Source: Paraburkholderia dilworthii (GTDB taxonomy: Bacteria; Pseudomonadota; Gammaproteobacteria; Burkholderiales; Burkholderiaceae). Taken from it: 64,000 bases of DNA. The DNA lies in contig NZ_AWZT01000003.1 of the NCBI RefSeq assembly GCF_000472525.1, positions 262,104 to 326,103 on the forward strand, read 5' to 3'. The notes beneath the pieces are model-generated. The model saw nothing but the letters and a program-made list of their open reading frames with translations, had not been told where the DNA came from and searched no databases. The number at the start of each line of letters is the position of its first letter. Positions within the stretch are counted from its first letter, which is position 1. A program made the position numbers and the translations under genes. Of this stretch, positions 7,653 through 16,110 are shown one piece after another.

Positions 7653-8798
7653 TTACTGCAGGAGCTTGAGAACTTGCTGCGGGTTGGAGTTAGCTTGCGC
7701 CAACACCGAGATACCAGCTTGCTGCAGCACTTGTGCCTTGCTCAGGTTTGCCGTTTCTTGTGCGAAGTTGGCATCCGTGATTTGCGACTGTGCCGACGAC
7801 AGGTCGGTCGATTCCGCTTGCTGCGAGGTAGCGATCGACGCGAAGCGGTTTTGCGCCGCGCCGAGTGCAGCTTGCAGCGTGTTGACCGTCTGCAACGCGT
7901 TGTCGATGGAGACCATCGCCTCGTTCGCACCCGTGACCGTGCTGATGTCGAGGCCCGAAACCGTCGGCGGCGCGTTGATCGCGTTGATCTGGTTGACCGC
8001 TGCGATTGCTGCCGACGATGCAGCGCCGGTCGTCGGAAGCGCTGCGGAGCTCAGTGCCAGCGTCGTGACGGCGGTGCCGGTGCCTGCAGCCGTGCCTGCG
8101 CTGAAGATCGCGCTTGCCACGCCAGACGAGATCGCGGTGTTGTTCTGGTCCGTGAACGTGTAGCCGCCCTTGCCATCCGACAGCACGTTGATCGACGTGA
8201 TCGTTGCGCTCGAGCTGGTATATGCGCCCGTAGCGTCGAGGCTGACGGCGATCGTGCCAACCGTTTGACCCGTTTGTACGAGACCGCCACCGATCTTTCC
8301 TGCGGACATCGATTGGCTCAGGTCCAGGCTGATCGTCTGACCGACGTTCGCGCCCACCTGGAACGACACGCTGCCTGCCGAGCCGTCCAGAATGTTCGTG
8401 CCGTTATACGTCGTCTGCGACGCGATACGGTTCACTTCGGCGATCTGCGCCGACACTTCCTTCTGCAGTGCGGCCTGGTCGCTCGACGACAGCGAACCAG
8501 TGGATGCTTGCACGGCCAGTTGGCGGATACGTTGCAGGCTGGAAGTCAGCGACGACAACGCGCTCGATGCGGTCTGAATCATCGATACGCCATCATTCGC
8601 GTTCGACACGCCCTGGTTCAGGCCGTTGATCTGGCTCTGCATACGGGTCGAGATTGCGAGACCTGCTGCATCGTCAGCGGCGCTGTTGATGCGCTTGCCC
8701 GACGACAGGCGGGTGATGGCTTGCGACAGGGCGCTTTGCGAGCCGTTGAGGTTTTGCTGTGCAACCAGCGAGTTGATATTGCTATTGATTCCGAGCAT
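7653..8798 (-). CDS. fliC: Flagellin FliC
   Basis: 381 residues. The N-terminal D0/D1 region starts MLGINSNINSLVAQQNL and contains SSGKRINSAADDAAGLAIS; the C-terminal region contains VSIDNALQTVNTLQAALGAAQNRF and ends near LAQANSNPQQVLKLLQ. Both are standard flagellin polymerisation segments. The central part (about 175-275), rich in Thr, Ser, Ala and Gly, is the surface-exposed variable domain and is the likely glycosylation target of the GT41 enzyme encoded downstream. The start is the ATG at 8798 after AGGAG; the extension to 8864 lies within the leader RNA. A sigma-28 promoter lies about 90 bases upstream. Confidence 0.98.
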   Translation of the reverse strand: MLGINSNINSLVAQQNLNGSQSALSQAITRLSSGKRINSAADDAAGLAISTRMQSQINGLNQGVSNANDGVSMIQTASSALSSLTSSLQRIRQLAVQASTGSLSSSDQAALQKEVSAQIAEVNRIASQTTYNGTNILDGSAGSVSFQVGANVGQTISLDLSQSMSAGKIGGGLVQTGQTVGTIAVSLDATGAYTSSSATITSINVLSDGKGGYTFTDQNNTAISSGVASAIFSAGTAAGTGTAVTTLALSSAALPTTGAASSAAIAAVNQINAINAPPTVSGLDISTVTGANEAMVSIDNALQTVNTLQAALGAAQNRFASIATSQQAESTDLSSAQSQITDANFAQETANLSKAQVLQQAGISVLAQANSNPQQVLKLLQ

Positions 8799-8885
8799 GG
8801 AAAATCTCCTAAATAAGCCTGAGCCCAATACGCCACGTTGGCATCGGCGGAAGCACTCGTTCATTGCTGGCCGCCTCAGTGAAGG

Positions 8886-8912
8886 TTGACGGCCCTCTTA
8901 AAAAAAACTTGA
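8886..8912 (-). promoter_or_regulatory. Sigma-28 promoter of fliC
   Basis: Minus strand TCAAGTTT (8912-8905), 11 bases, then GCCGTCAA (8893-8886). This matches the sigma-28 pattern TAAAGTTT-N11-GCCGATAA at 13 of 16 positions with the exact spacing. The expected transcript has a leader of about 80 bases before the fliC ATG. Confidence 0.85.
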
Positions 8913-9657
8913 GGGACTTTCTGTCATTGCGACCCAATTGTGTGGCCGGAAGCGGCACGTGGGCTCGGCGCCACAACGGTTTGCGGCTGGAATCGCGGGT
9001 GCGCTGCGGGATTTGAAAAGGCGGCGTATTCTCTTTTTCTCTTAAAATAAAGCCGGTAGAGATCACGCAAAGCTGCCGCATTGGATGTTCGGATGGCGAG
9101 TCACACCGGTTATGTTTGGAGGCAATGTATTTGGCCGGAATGCCGATTGGGGCAGCTTGGTTTTCGATCCTGGGTGCGTTCTTCGATGGCTTGCCGAGGG
9201 CTTTCTCAATACCACCGACGTCAGCGCGGCCTGCCGGAATATCCAGTCATTTCCGCCGTATTGCAGCTTGTATGACAGGGCTAGCGTCGCGGCCCGAGCC
9301 GCCGCAATGGCCTGGCGTAATCCCTAAACCCCTGGTAGCATGGAGAGTTTCCTGATATCATCGGGAGTGAATTGAGATCTTTGCCTGTTTCGTCATCGGT
9401 TTCTCGTTGATGAAAGGTTGGCGAAACGGCAGCAGGCGTGGCTTTGCAGTACGTCTGTCCGCGTTGCGCGGTGAGCTCCACGCCTCTCTTTTCCGGCCTC
9501 CGTGGCCGCTTTGCCTCTCGTTTCATTCGTGGTTTGGCCGGGGTTTCCCCGCGTTTGCCTGTTACTGGCCATGAATCGAAACGACCGGAGGGCCGGCGCG
9601 TGAGCGGTCTCCCGCCACGCAATCAAACCCATATCAAGTGATTGAGTTAGGAATTAC
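8913..9657. other. 745-base region between the fliC promoter and rpsU, no gene recognised
   Basis: The region separates two divergent genes. Short open frames occur on both strands but none has a convincing ribosome binding site or family pattern. It should hold the rpsU promoter toward its right end; I could not pick a clear -35/-10 pair. Around 9388-9415 the bases TTTC.TCATC and GATGAAA can form a small imperfect hairpin. Confidence 0.5.
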
Positions 9658-9870
9658 ATGACGACGATTCTTCTGAAGGAAAACGAGCCGTTCGAAGTGG
9701 CGATTCGCCGCTTTCGTCGCGCAATCGAAAAAAATGGCCTGATCGCGGAACTGCGTGAGCGCCAATCGTACGAAAAGCCGACTACGGCACGTAAGCGCAA
9801 GAAGGCTGCTGCTGTGAAGCGCCTGCATAAGCGCCTGCGCAGCCAGATGCTGCCGAAGAAGCTGCACTAA
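9658..9870 (+). CDS. rpsU: 30S ribosomal protein S21
   Basis: A 70-residue, very basic protein with the S21 pattern: start [19 protein letters not shown], middle [19 protein letters not shown] and a Lys/Arg-rich C-terminus with [10 protein letters not shown]. Length matches the family. S21 is a small-subunit protein that takes part in mRNA selection near the anti-Shine-Dalgarno region. The ATG follows AGGA with 6 bases between. It is a single gene here, followed by a strong hairpin. Many Burkholderia genomes carry more than one rpsU copy. Confidence 0.97.
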   Translation: MTTILLKENEPFEVAIRRFRRAIEKNGLIAELRERQSYEKPTTARKRKKAAAVKRLHKRLRSQMLPKKLH

Positions 9871-9892
9871 GCAAGCTTTTCAGCACGGTCAG

Positions 9893-9938
9893 AACGGCGG
9901 TGTGAGCTTCGAAAGAAGCCACATCGCCGTTTTGCTTT
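9893..9938 (+). terminator. Terminator of rpsU
   Basis: AACGGCG (9893-9899) pairs with CGCCGTT, with an inner GCTTC-GAAA-GAAGC hairpin, followed by TTTTGCTTTT. It begins 23 bases after the rpsU stop. Confidence 0.85.
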
Positions 9939-10063
9939 TGGCGTGCGGGATTAGCGTGGGCGGGTGGCGCCGTACGGGCCATGCGCGGGTCGACCAGAGC
10001 CGGCTGAGGCTTCCGTCCACGCAACGGCTGGGCGGAGCCCAGCAATGACTGCGCAACGGCGAG

Positions 10064-10094
10064 GCAAAGGCCAAGCAAAGGCCAAGCAAAGGCC
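10064..10094. repeat. 11-base tandem repeat, 2.8 copies
   Basis: The unit GCAAAGGCCAA occurs at 10064-10074 and 10075-10085, with nine more matching bases to 10094. It is in the non-coding stretch between rpsU and the next minus-strand gene. A small inverted repeat CTGGGC-GGA-GCCCAG lies about 20 bases to the left. No function is apparent. Confidence 0.8.
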
Positions 10095-10185
10095 CGGCGC
10101 TAGCCCCCCCGCTGGCCGATGAAGCCGTGCCGGTCAGGCGCCGAAATCCGGTCCGCCGCCTACCCGCGCCGCGGCTTCGTCACCG

Positions 10186-10611
10186 TCAAGCCGCGTTCTT
10201 CAGCTTGTGCGTCGACAGTCCGAATTGGCGCGCGATCGAGTTCAGGCGCTCGTTCCATTCCCACGTGCCAAACACGTCGTGGACGTTTTGCAGGCAACTC
10301 AGCAGGTCGACGGTGACCTGATCGTAGGCATTGATGCGCGCGCGCAGAAGCGCTTTCCTCAACGCGGCGACGCCGACGTCCATGTAAGCGGGCGCTGCGA
10401 CTGGTGTCTTGCCGATATAGCGCACGGGCACCCCTTCAATGGCCGTCATATAGTCGCGCAGCTTGATGAAGTTTCCGACGGGGCAGCCGCCGCAATAACC
10501 GCGATAGGCGCCGACCCCGCGTGGCAGGAGCGCGGCGCGTCTCTGATCGAAAAGATGGTCGACAGCCCGGTCGAAAATGTCCTGATGGGTGAGAAAAGTG
10601 AGAGTTTTCAT
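10186..10611 (-). CDS. Hypothetical protein with a CGGCPVG motif
   Basis: 141 residues, no family recognised. A single ATG (10611) begins MKTLTFLTHQDIFDRAVDHLF; AATGAAAAC precedes the frame and no strong ribosome site is visible. Residues around 38-47 read YRGYCGGCPVGN, with two closely spaced cysteines, and a third Cys lies near LLSCLQNVHDV in the second half. The C-terminal part (WEWNERLNSIARQFGLS) looks like a helix-loop-helix. No signal peptide or membrane segment. It stands alone between rpsU and tag on the opposite strand from rpsU. It could be a small soluble protein of unknown role; coding status is supported by regular amino acid composition. Confidence 0.65.
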   Translation of the reverse strand: MKTLTFLTHQDIFDRAVDHLFDQRRAALLPRGVGAYRGYCGGCPVGNFIKLRDYMTAIEGVPVRYIGKTPVAAPAYMDVGVAALRKALLRARINAYDQVTVDLLSCLQNVHDVFGTWEWNERLNSIARQFGLSTHKLKNAA

Positions 10612-10948
10612 GTTGGTCTCGCAATGCCGCGCGGTCGTTACTCATTGTTGAGCGCCCGATTGCAGTATCTCGCCGACGTTGATTGCGCAAGCCCCGACTA
10701 GCACGAGGAAAAGCCTTCAATTCCGGGCTTTCCCGCGGCTTCGCAGCGTGACTCGGCCGGGATTCGTGGCAGCAAACGCAGCGGCGCTCATAACCGTATA
10801 ACGACCAGCATCGGTGATAAGCGCAGCAGGGCTTTACCGGATAGCGCTTTCGGCCGGCGCGCCACGACCATGCAGACGGGCGAAGCTCAGCCAGCCGCGC
10901 GAACGGTATCGATCATCGGGTCAACCGACTTCTGCCAACCGCCCACAG
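10612..10948. other. 337-base intergenic stretch, nothing recognised
   Basis: It lies between two minus-strand genes. It should contain the promoter of the hypothetical gene to its left. I see no RNA gene, clear terminator or conserved open frame. Confidence 0.4.
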
Positions 10949-11566
10949 TCAACCGGTTTTGCGAGTTCGTCCTTTCTTGCCGAGCGCGGCACAGCGGGCG
11001 CGGCACATGCAGGTCACTTCGTGGTCGTTCACCATGCCAACCGCCTGCATGAACGCATAACAGATGGTCGAGCCGACGAACTTGCAGCCATAGCGCTTCA
11101 ATGCTTTGCTGAGTGCATCGGAAATTTCCGTCGATGCCGGCGCCTGCTTGTACGATGCCCATTCGTTCTGAATCGGCGTGTTGTCGACGAAAGACCAGAT
11201 GAAATTGGCGAGCGACCCATGTTCCTTCTGGATCTGCTGTACGGCGCGCGCATTGGTGATGGCGGCTTCGATCTTGCCGCGATGGCGCACGATGCTTTCG
11301 TCCGCGACGAGCGCCTCCACATGCTCTGGCGTGAAACGCGCGACTTTGTCGATATCGAAGTCGGCAAACGCGCGCCGATAACCCGCTCGCTTGTTCAGAA
11401 TCGTCGACCAGGACAACCCGGCTTGCGCGCCTTCCAGCACCAGCATCTCAAAGAGATGCTGGTCTTCGCGGGACGGCGCGCCCCATTCGGTGTCGTGGTA
11501 ATGTGCGAGCGCTTCGCTCGATACCCAGTTGCATCGTTGTGTCAATTTAGCGCTCCCCGTCGTCAT
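10949..11566 (-). CDS. tag: DNA-3-methyladenine glycosylase I
   Basis: 205 residues, matching E. coli Tag in length and in sequence blocks: RCNWVSSEALAHYHDTEWG at the start, EGAQAGLSWSTILNKR, RHRGKIEAAITNARA, then SKALKRYGCKFVGSTICYAFMQA and VNDHEVTCMC. The zinc ligands of Tag correspond to Cys12, His24, His182 and Cys186. The enzyme removes 3-methyladenine from alkylated DNA as the first step of base excision repair. I use the ATG at 11566; an in-frame ATG a few codons upstream is possible and a much longer frame upstream is shadow. The next gene is divergent. Confidence 0.96.
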   Translation of the reverse strand: MTTGSAKLTQRCNWVSSEALAHYHDTEWGAPSREDQHLFEMLVLEGAQAGLSWSTILNKRAGYRRAFADFDIDKVARFTPEHVEALVADESIVRHRGKIEAAITNARAVQQIQKEHGSLANFIWSFVDNTPIQNEWASYKQAPASTEISDALSKALKRYGCKFVGSTICYAFMQAVGMVNDHEVTCMCRARCAALGKKGRTRKTG

Positions 11567-11682
11567 GTCGCTCGCCAGCATAGCGGAACGCGTGCGCACC
11601 GCAAGCTGGCCATTCGGCCAATTGCCGGATGGAAATAGACCTGCCACGCTATGGACATTTCCCAGCAAACGCATTTTTCTCG

Positions 11683-12573
11683 ATGAACAAAGACCTCTTT
11701 CTGATCGGCGTCGACGGCGGCGGCACCGGCACGCGAATCGTGCTGGCCGATGTGCACGGGCGCGAGTTGGCGCAGGCGGCGAGCGGGCCGTCGGGCTTGG
11801 GCCTTGGCGTCGAACGCGCGTGGCAGGCCATTGCGGTGGGCTGTGCGGATGCATTCGCCAGCGCGGGCGCGGCGCTCGACTGGTCACGCTGCGTCCTCGG
11901 GTGCGGTCTCGCGGGCGTGAACAATCGCGAATGGCTTGCCCAGTTTCTTGCGCAGGCGCCCGCGTTGGCCGGACTGGCGGTGGAAAGCGACGCGTACACG
12001 ACCCTGCTCGGCGCGCACGGCGGCGCGCATGGCGTAATTGTCGCGCTCGGCACGGGCAGCATCGCTGCGGCGGCCGACCGCGAGGGCGGCGAATGCCGGA
12101 TCGTCGGCGGCTACGGTTTTCCGTCGGGAGACGAAGCGAGCGGAGCCTGGCTCGGAGTCCGCGCCATTGTTCACGCACAACATGCGCTCGACGGGCGAGG
12201 CCCGAACGACGAGTTTGCGCGGGCGCTCCTCGCACACGTCGGCGCCCGCGATCACGACGGGCTCGTTGTGTGGCTGTGCGAGGCCAACCAGACCGCGTAC
12301 GCGAGCCTCGCGAGAATCGTGATCGCGCACCGCGCTCATCCGTTCGCGGCGGGGCTGTTGGGCGAGGCGGGCATTCAGATCGGCAAGATGATCGCCGCAC
12401 TGGACGCATCGGCGGCATTGCCTGTTGCGTTGTGCGGCGGCCTCGGCGCGCCGTTGCGCCAATATGTGCCGCAGGTCTATCAGGCGCGGTTGCGCGAGCC
12501 GTTAGCCGACTCCGCACATGGCGGTTTGCAGTTGGCGCAGCGCGAAGCCGCGCGCCTTGCGGGCAACGCGTGA
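11683..12573 (+). CDS. BadF/BadG-type ATPase, probable N-acetylglucosamine kinase
   Basis: 296 residues of the ASKHA fold. The phosphate-1 loop is GVDGGGTGTRIVLAD near the N-terminus, the phosphate-2 region is VALGTGSIAAAADR and the adenosine motif is ALCGGLGAPL. This pattern belongs to the BadF/BadG/BcrA/BcrD family, where small single-domain members are usually N-acetylglucosamine or glucosamine kinases. The ATG at 11683 is chosen because MNKDLFLIGVDGGG begins the domain directly. Divergent from tag; 141 bases before the HAD phosphatase gene. The exact sugar cannot be read from sequence. Confidence 0.88.
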   Translation: MNKDLFLIGVDGGGTGTRIVLADVHGRELAQAASGPSGLGLGVERAWQAIAVGCADAFASAGAALDWSRCVLGCGLAGVNNREWLAQFLAQAPALAGLAVESDAYTTLLGAHGGAHGVIVALGTGSIAAAADREGGECRIVGGYGFPSGDEASGAWLGVRAIVHAQHALDGRGPNDEFARALLAHVGARDHDGLVVWLCEANQTAYASLARIVIAHRAHPFAAGLLGEAGIQIGKMIAALDASAALPVALCGGLGAPLRQYVPQVYQARLREPLADSAHGGLQLAQREAARLAGNA

Positions 12574-12714
12574 GCGAATGTTTGGTCGGCGTCCGGTGTC
12601 TGCCCGACCGCGGCGGGTTCAATGAGAGCGCAGAGTGCGCCGCGCACAAAGCGCTCGGGCCAATCTCTTCATCGACGGTAAAATACGGCCTCCGACGCTG
12701 CTCGCCTGCTCACT

Positions 12715-13536
12715 ATGTATAAAGTCATCGCCACGGATCTCGACGGCACGCTGCTCAATGCCGACCATCAGGTTGACCCGTTCACGGTCGCCACCGTGCG
12801 CAAGCTGGAAAGTGACGGTGTGCAATTCGTAATTGCAACGGGCCGCCATTTCTGCGACGTCGCGGGTATTCGCGACATTCTCGGCATCAACCCATATTTG
12901 ATCACGTCGAACGGCGCGCGCATCCATGCGCCCGACAACACGGTGATCCACGCCGACGACCTGCCGCCCGCCATCGTCCAACGCCTTGTGCAGCCCGAGG
13001 TGGTCGGCGAGCACGGTCGCGTGATCGTCAATCTGTTCGCCGACCAGGCGTGGCTGATCGACCGGGACGCACCGGATCTGCTCAAGTTTCATCAGGATTC
13101 CGGCTTCACCTATGAAGTCGCCGAACTGCTCTCACACGACGGCGTCGACATCGCGAAGGTTCTCTACATCGGCGATCCGGCGGATCTCGCAACGGTGGCG
13201 GCCAACCTTGCGCGCGAATTTGGCGACACGCTGTATGTGACGTATTCGCTGCCGGACTGTCTGGAGGTAATGACGTCGAATGTATCGAAGGGGCGCGCGT
13301 TGCAAGTCGTGCTCGCGCGCGTCGGCGTGGACGCCGCGCATTGTGTGGCTTTCGGCGACAACATGAACGATATCGACCTGCTCGAAACGGCCGGCCATCC
13401 ATTCATGATGAACAACGCGAATCCCGATCTGATCACGCGCCTGCCGAACGTGCCGCGCATCGGAAATAACTTTGAAGCGGGCGTCGCGCATCATTTGCGC
13501 AAGCTGTTCTCACTCGACGACGAACTGATGGCCTGA
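12715..13536 (+). CDS. Cof-type HAD-IIB phosphatase
   Basis: 273 residues. HAD motifs are clear: motif I DLDGTLLNAD with nucleophile Asp8, motif II ITSNGARI, motif III lysine in NVSKGRALQ and motif IV FGDNMNDIDLLE. The C2B cap lies between motifs II and III. Family members such as YidA and YbiV dephosphorylate sugar phosphates and other small phosphoesters. Start ATG at 12715. A perfect 12-pair hairpin follows the stop and is shared with the convergent gene. Confidence 0.93.
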   Translation: MYKVIATDLDGTLLNADHQVDPFTVATVRKLESDGVQFVIATGRHFCDVAGIRDILGINPYLITSNGARIHAPDNTVIHADDLPPAIVQRLVQPEVVGEHGRVIVNLFADQAWLIDRDAPDLLKFHQDSGFTYEVAELLSHDGVDIAKVLYIGDPADLATVAANLAREFGDTLYVTYSLPDCLEVMTSNVSKGRALQVVLARVGVDAAHCVAFGDNMNDIDLLETAGHPFMMNNANPDLITRLPNVPRIGNNFEAGVAHHLRKLFSLDDELMA

Positions 13537-13558
13537 CGGCCTCCTCTCCTGAATGCAG

Positions 13559-13593
13559 CCGGCCCGCATCGCGCTTTTACGGATGCGGGCCGG
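13559..13593. terminator. Hairpin between convergent genes
   Basis: CCGGCCCGCATC (13559-13570) pairs perfectly with GATGCGGGCCGG (13582-13593) around an 11-base loop. It lies between the ends of the HAD gene (plus) and the small exported protein gene (minus). No T-run follows on either side, so termination strength is uncertain. Confidence 0.65.
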
Positions 13594-13639
13594 TTCACCT
13601 AAAGCCAGACTATCTCAGGCTCTTTGGCCGACGGCACGA

Positions 13640-13951
13640 CTAGTCGCGCCATCCGCCGCGGCGGTCGCCGTGATCGCCACGGTCGTCATGCCCCCAACGG
13701 CGGTCGTTCCGGTTCCAGCTGCGGTCATAACGGTGGTCGCCACGATAGTAGTCGCCCCGGTCATAGCGATGACCCCAGCCGCCGTTGCCGTAGTACACCG
13801 GTTGCGGTGCTGCGTAGACCGGCGCCGGACGCGTATAGACTGGCACGCCAAGCGACAGGCCGATATTCAGGTCTGTGTGCGCCTGGGCGGCGCCGCATGC
13901 ACCTGCTGCAAGGCCTGTGGCAACCAGCAATTGAGTGACGATGCGTTTCAT
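13640..13951 (-). CDS. Small exported protein rich in Arg, Asp, Gly, His and Tyr
   Basis: 103 residues. The N-terminus MKRIVTQLLVATGLAAG is a signal peptide with likely cleavage after AAQA. A short middle with SLGVPVYTRPAPVYAAP is followed by a low-complexity tail of repeated RYDRGDYYRGDH-like units. GGAG lies 6 bases before the chosen ATG (13951); an in-frame ATG 12 bases upstream lies over that ribosome site. Similar short periplasmic proteins with PVY and RYDR runs are common in Burkholderiales; none has a firm function. A metal- or nucleic-acid-binding role for the His/Asp-rich tail is only a guess. Confidence 0.8.
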   Translation of the reverse strand: MKRIVTQLLVATGLAAGACGAAQAHTDLNIGLSLGVPVYTRPAPVYAAPQPVYYGNGGWGHRYDRGDYYRGDHRYDRSWNRNDRRWGHDDRGDHGDRRGGWRD

Positions 13952-14410
13952 GTTGTTCTCCATGCAAGAGGCTTGCTGTGACGCGACGTATGTTTGTCGC
14001 ACAGGTCCAATCTACGCATTCCGCCTCCCAAGTACTGCGACCAGATGTTACCGACTGAAAGCATCGTCGCAAGGCTGGCAAGCATGGGCGCGTGCTCTCC
14101 AGGCGTTGGGTTATCGCACACCATCAGGGGGAAGCCTGTCGCAGCAAGGGTTGGGGCGAGGGAGACAAAGCCGCCACGACATTGGCGGCGAACAGTAAGG
14201 TCGTTGAGAAGCGCGGCGCGTAATCGCGGCTTACATCTGTATAACCGGATTAATCAAATCGATTGGTCGAACGCATCGAAGCAGCCGCCGGCGCATCCGG
14301 CAACGCGCGAGCGGCGAAGTCTCGAACCGCTACGGCAAATCGGTCTTCACGCTGCGCGAAGAAAGACGATTGTCGAAGCCGCTGCTGCGCGTCTTGAGCG
14401 CGTGTCTGCA
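13952..14410. other. 459-base non-coding stretch between the exported protein gene and aqpZ
   Basis: It should contain the promoter of the small exported protein gene (minus strand). Open frames crossing it on the plus strand continue antisense through aqpZ and look like shadows. No RNA gene recognised. Confidence 0.4.
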
Positions 14411-14439
14411 CCAAAACAAAACGGGCGCCACAGCGCCCG
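14411..14439 (-). terminator. Terminator of aqpZ
   Basis: Minus strand CGGGCGC-TGTG-GCGCCCG followed by TTTTGTTTT, 27 bases beyond the aqpZ stop. Canonical intrinsic terminator. Confidence 0.9.
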
Positions 14440-14465
14440 CTTTCTGTTCAGCCAACCGGCCGTGA

Positions 14466-15206
14466 TTAATCGAGCGCCAGCTTCTGCGCATTGCCGCTGC
14501 GGCTCTCCGCGATCAGCGGATACAGCACGCCAGCAACCACGGCGCCGATGATCGGCGCGACCCAGAAGAGCCACAACTGATCGACCGCAGCGCCGCCTAC
14601 GAACAGCGCCGGGCCCGTTGAACGAGCGGGGTTGACCGAGGTGTTTGTGACCGGAATCGAAACAAGGTGAATCAGCGTGAGGCACAGGCCGATGGCGATC
14701 GGCGCAAAGCCGGCCGGCGCGCGCTTGTCGGTTGCGCCGAGAATGACGAACAGGAAGAAGCCAGTCATGACCGCCTCGCACACGAATGCCGCGGCGAGCG
14801 AGTAGTGGCCCGGCGAGCGCTCGCCATAACCGTTGCTCGCGAAACCGCTCGCGACCAGCTCAAAGCCGGGCTTGCCCGAGGCGATCAGTGCGAGCACCGC
14901 CGCGCCGAGCACCGCTCCGACCACCTGCGCGACGATGTACGGGAGCAGCTCGCGGGCCGGGAAGCGGCCAGCCACGGTCAGCCCGACGCTGACCGCGGGG
15001 TTCAGATGGCAGCCCGAAATGTGGCCGATTGCATAGGCCATCGTCAGCACGGTCAGCCCGAAAGCAAGCGACACGCCGACGAAGCCGATGCCGAGGCCAT
15101 GCACTGGGCCGGCGAAGTTGGCGGCGAGAACCGCGCTGCCGCAGCCTCCGAGCACGAGCCAGAAGGTGCCGAACAACTCGGCAGCAAGGCGCTTTGACAA
15201 CTGCAT
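14466..15206 (-). CDS. aqpZ: Aquaporin Z
   Basis: 246 residues with the six-helix, two-half MIP layout. The two NPA boxes read HLNPAVSVG and [11 protein letters not shown]; the second carries the Arg of the selectivity filter next to the box. N-terminal [20 protein letters not shown] is a typical first helix. The short loops and overall length match AqpZ water channels and not glycerol facilitators. I start at the ATG at 15206 (MQLSKR) because AGGA lies 9 bases before it; the ATG at 15215 would sit directly on that site. Confidence 0.95.
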   Translation of the reverse strand: MQLSKRLAAELFGTFWLVLGGCGSAVLAANFAGPVHGLGIGFVGVSLAFGLTVLTMAYAIGHISGCHLNPAVSVGLTVAGRFPARELLPYIVAQVVGAVLGAAVLALIASGKPGFELVASGFASNGYGERSPGHYSLAAAFVCEAVMTGFFLFVILGATDKRAPAGFAPIAIGLCLTLIHLVSIPVTNTSVNPARSTGPALFVGGAAVDQLWLFWVAPIIGAVVAGVLYPLIAESRSGNAQKLALD

Positions 15207-15500
15207 GATTGGCATTCCTAAAATAATTGATGCTCTAGAAGCAGGGAGACTGAGCGCACGCTCCGGGCGGGCACCTGTCTTTGAACGCCTAATTCTAGGG
15301 AAAGACTCGCCAATCGGTTGTCAAGAATTGTCAATGCAGGCCGGCTTTACCGATTATTCCTCGATAAAGCGGTTTTACAATTCATCGACGCTAAATAATT
15401 ATCAGAAGATAGCGTACTAAATCGGTGATGGTATCCATTGCGAATTTTTATAATTACAGTTAGTCTGCGAGGCGAATGAGTTCTAAAGGGGAGAACCGGA
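15207..15500. promoter_or_regulatory. AT-rich divergent control region of aqpZ and the H-NS-like gene
   Basis: 294 bases clearly richer in A/T than their surroundings. A perfect TATAAT lies at 15449-15454, right for the plus-strand H-NS-like gene, although its -35 box is weak (TGATGG 17 bases before). A direct repeat TTGTCAA occurs twice within 15318-15334, separated by three bases. Curved, AT-rich DNA upstream of an H-NS family gene would fit self-binding. Confidence 0.5.
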
Positions 15501-15803
15501 ATGTCTCAATACGCAGACCTGAAGGCGCAGATCGCCAAATTGCAGGCACAAGCAGAAGAAGCCCGCCGCACGGAAATCGACAATGTGATAGCCGACATCC
15601 GCCAGAAAATCGCCGAATACGGCCTGACCGCGCAGGATCTCGGCTTTGCAGTGGCCGCCAAGCGCGGGCGTCCGCCTAAGAAGGCGCCGCTGCCGGCTAA
15701 ATATCAGGATCCGAAAACGGGTAATACATGGAGCGGACGCGGCAAACCGCCGAAGTGGATCGTCGGCAAGAACCGTGAACGCTTTTTGATTGGCGCAAGC
15801 TGA
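15501..15803 (+). CDS. H-NS family nucleoid-associated protein
   Basis: 100 residues. The N-terminal half is a coiled coil (LKAQIAKLQAQAEEARRTE) for oligomerisation; the C-terminus has the H-NS DNA-binding signature YQDPKTGNTWSGRGKPPKW. A basic linker RGRPPKK joins them. Proteins of this form in Burkholderiales (BpH3/Bv3F-type) bind AT-rich DNA and silence horizontally acquired genes. GGGGAG stands before the ATG with 7 bases between. Followed about 100 bases later by a bidirectional terminator. The flhDC regulatory region, itself with AT-rich patches, is 2 kb away, so a role in flagellar control is possible but not shown. Confidence 0.93.
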   Translation: MSQYADLKAQIAKLQAQAEEARRTEIDNVIADIRQKIAEYGLTAQDLGFAVAAKRGRPPKKAPLPAKYQDPKTGNTWSGRGKPPKWIVGKNRERFLIGAS

Positions 15804-15905
15804 GTCGTTCGCGAGTGAGTGCGAAAGCGAATTGAAGGATCATCGCGAGTCCGCGTTTACTCGACTGTGCTAATCGGACATGGAAGCGCATCCACGCCGC
15901 CATTA

Positions 15906-15932
15906 AAAAGCCGCCTTTGCGAGGCGGCTTTT
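15906..15932. terminator. Bidirectional terminator
   Basis: AAAAGCCGCCT-TTGCG-AGGCGGCTTTT is symmetric with an A-run on the left and T-run on the right, so it can stop the H-NS-like transcript (plus) and the GT4 transcript (minus). It stands in the 307 bases between their ends; the rest of that gap shows nothing. Confidence 0.9.
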
Positions 15933-16110
15933 CTATAAATGAAGCGGGATAAGTCTGAGTTACCGTTCGCGCAAACGATTCACATGGAAAAAATCGGTGT
16001 ATCCGGCTCGTCAATCGGAAAGCGCATGCGGCGTATGGGCTCGGACCGCGACCCAGTGCCACGCCGTTTCAAACGCGGGCATCCAGTTCGCGCGCTCATG
16101 CTCGCTCTCG

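Noticed and set aside
5991..8864. Long open frames antisense to fliD and fliC, e.g. 7581-8816 plus
   Set aside because: They mirror the codon pattern of the flagellar genes, are rich in Arg/Cys, and have no ribosome site or known domain.
11529..12722. Open frame of nearly 400 codons on the plus strand overlapping the kinase gene
   Set aside because: Arg-rich shadow of the BadF-type kinase frame; the kinase has clear ASKHA motifs.
15318..15334. Direct repeat TTGTCAA-N3-TTGTCAA as an operator of aqpZ
   Set aside because: Too short to claim; AT-rich DNA makes such repeats likely by chance.
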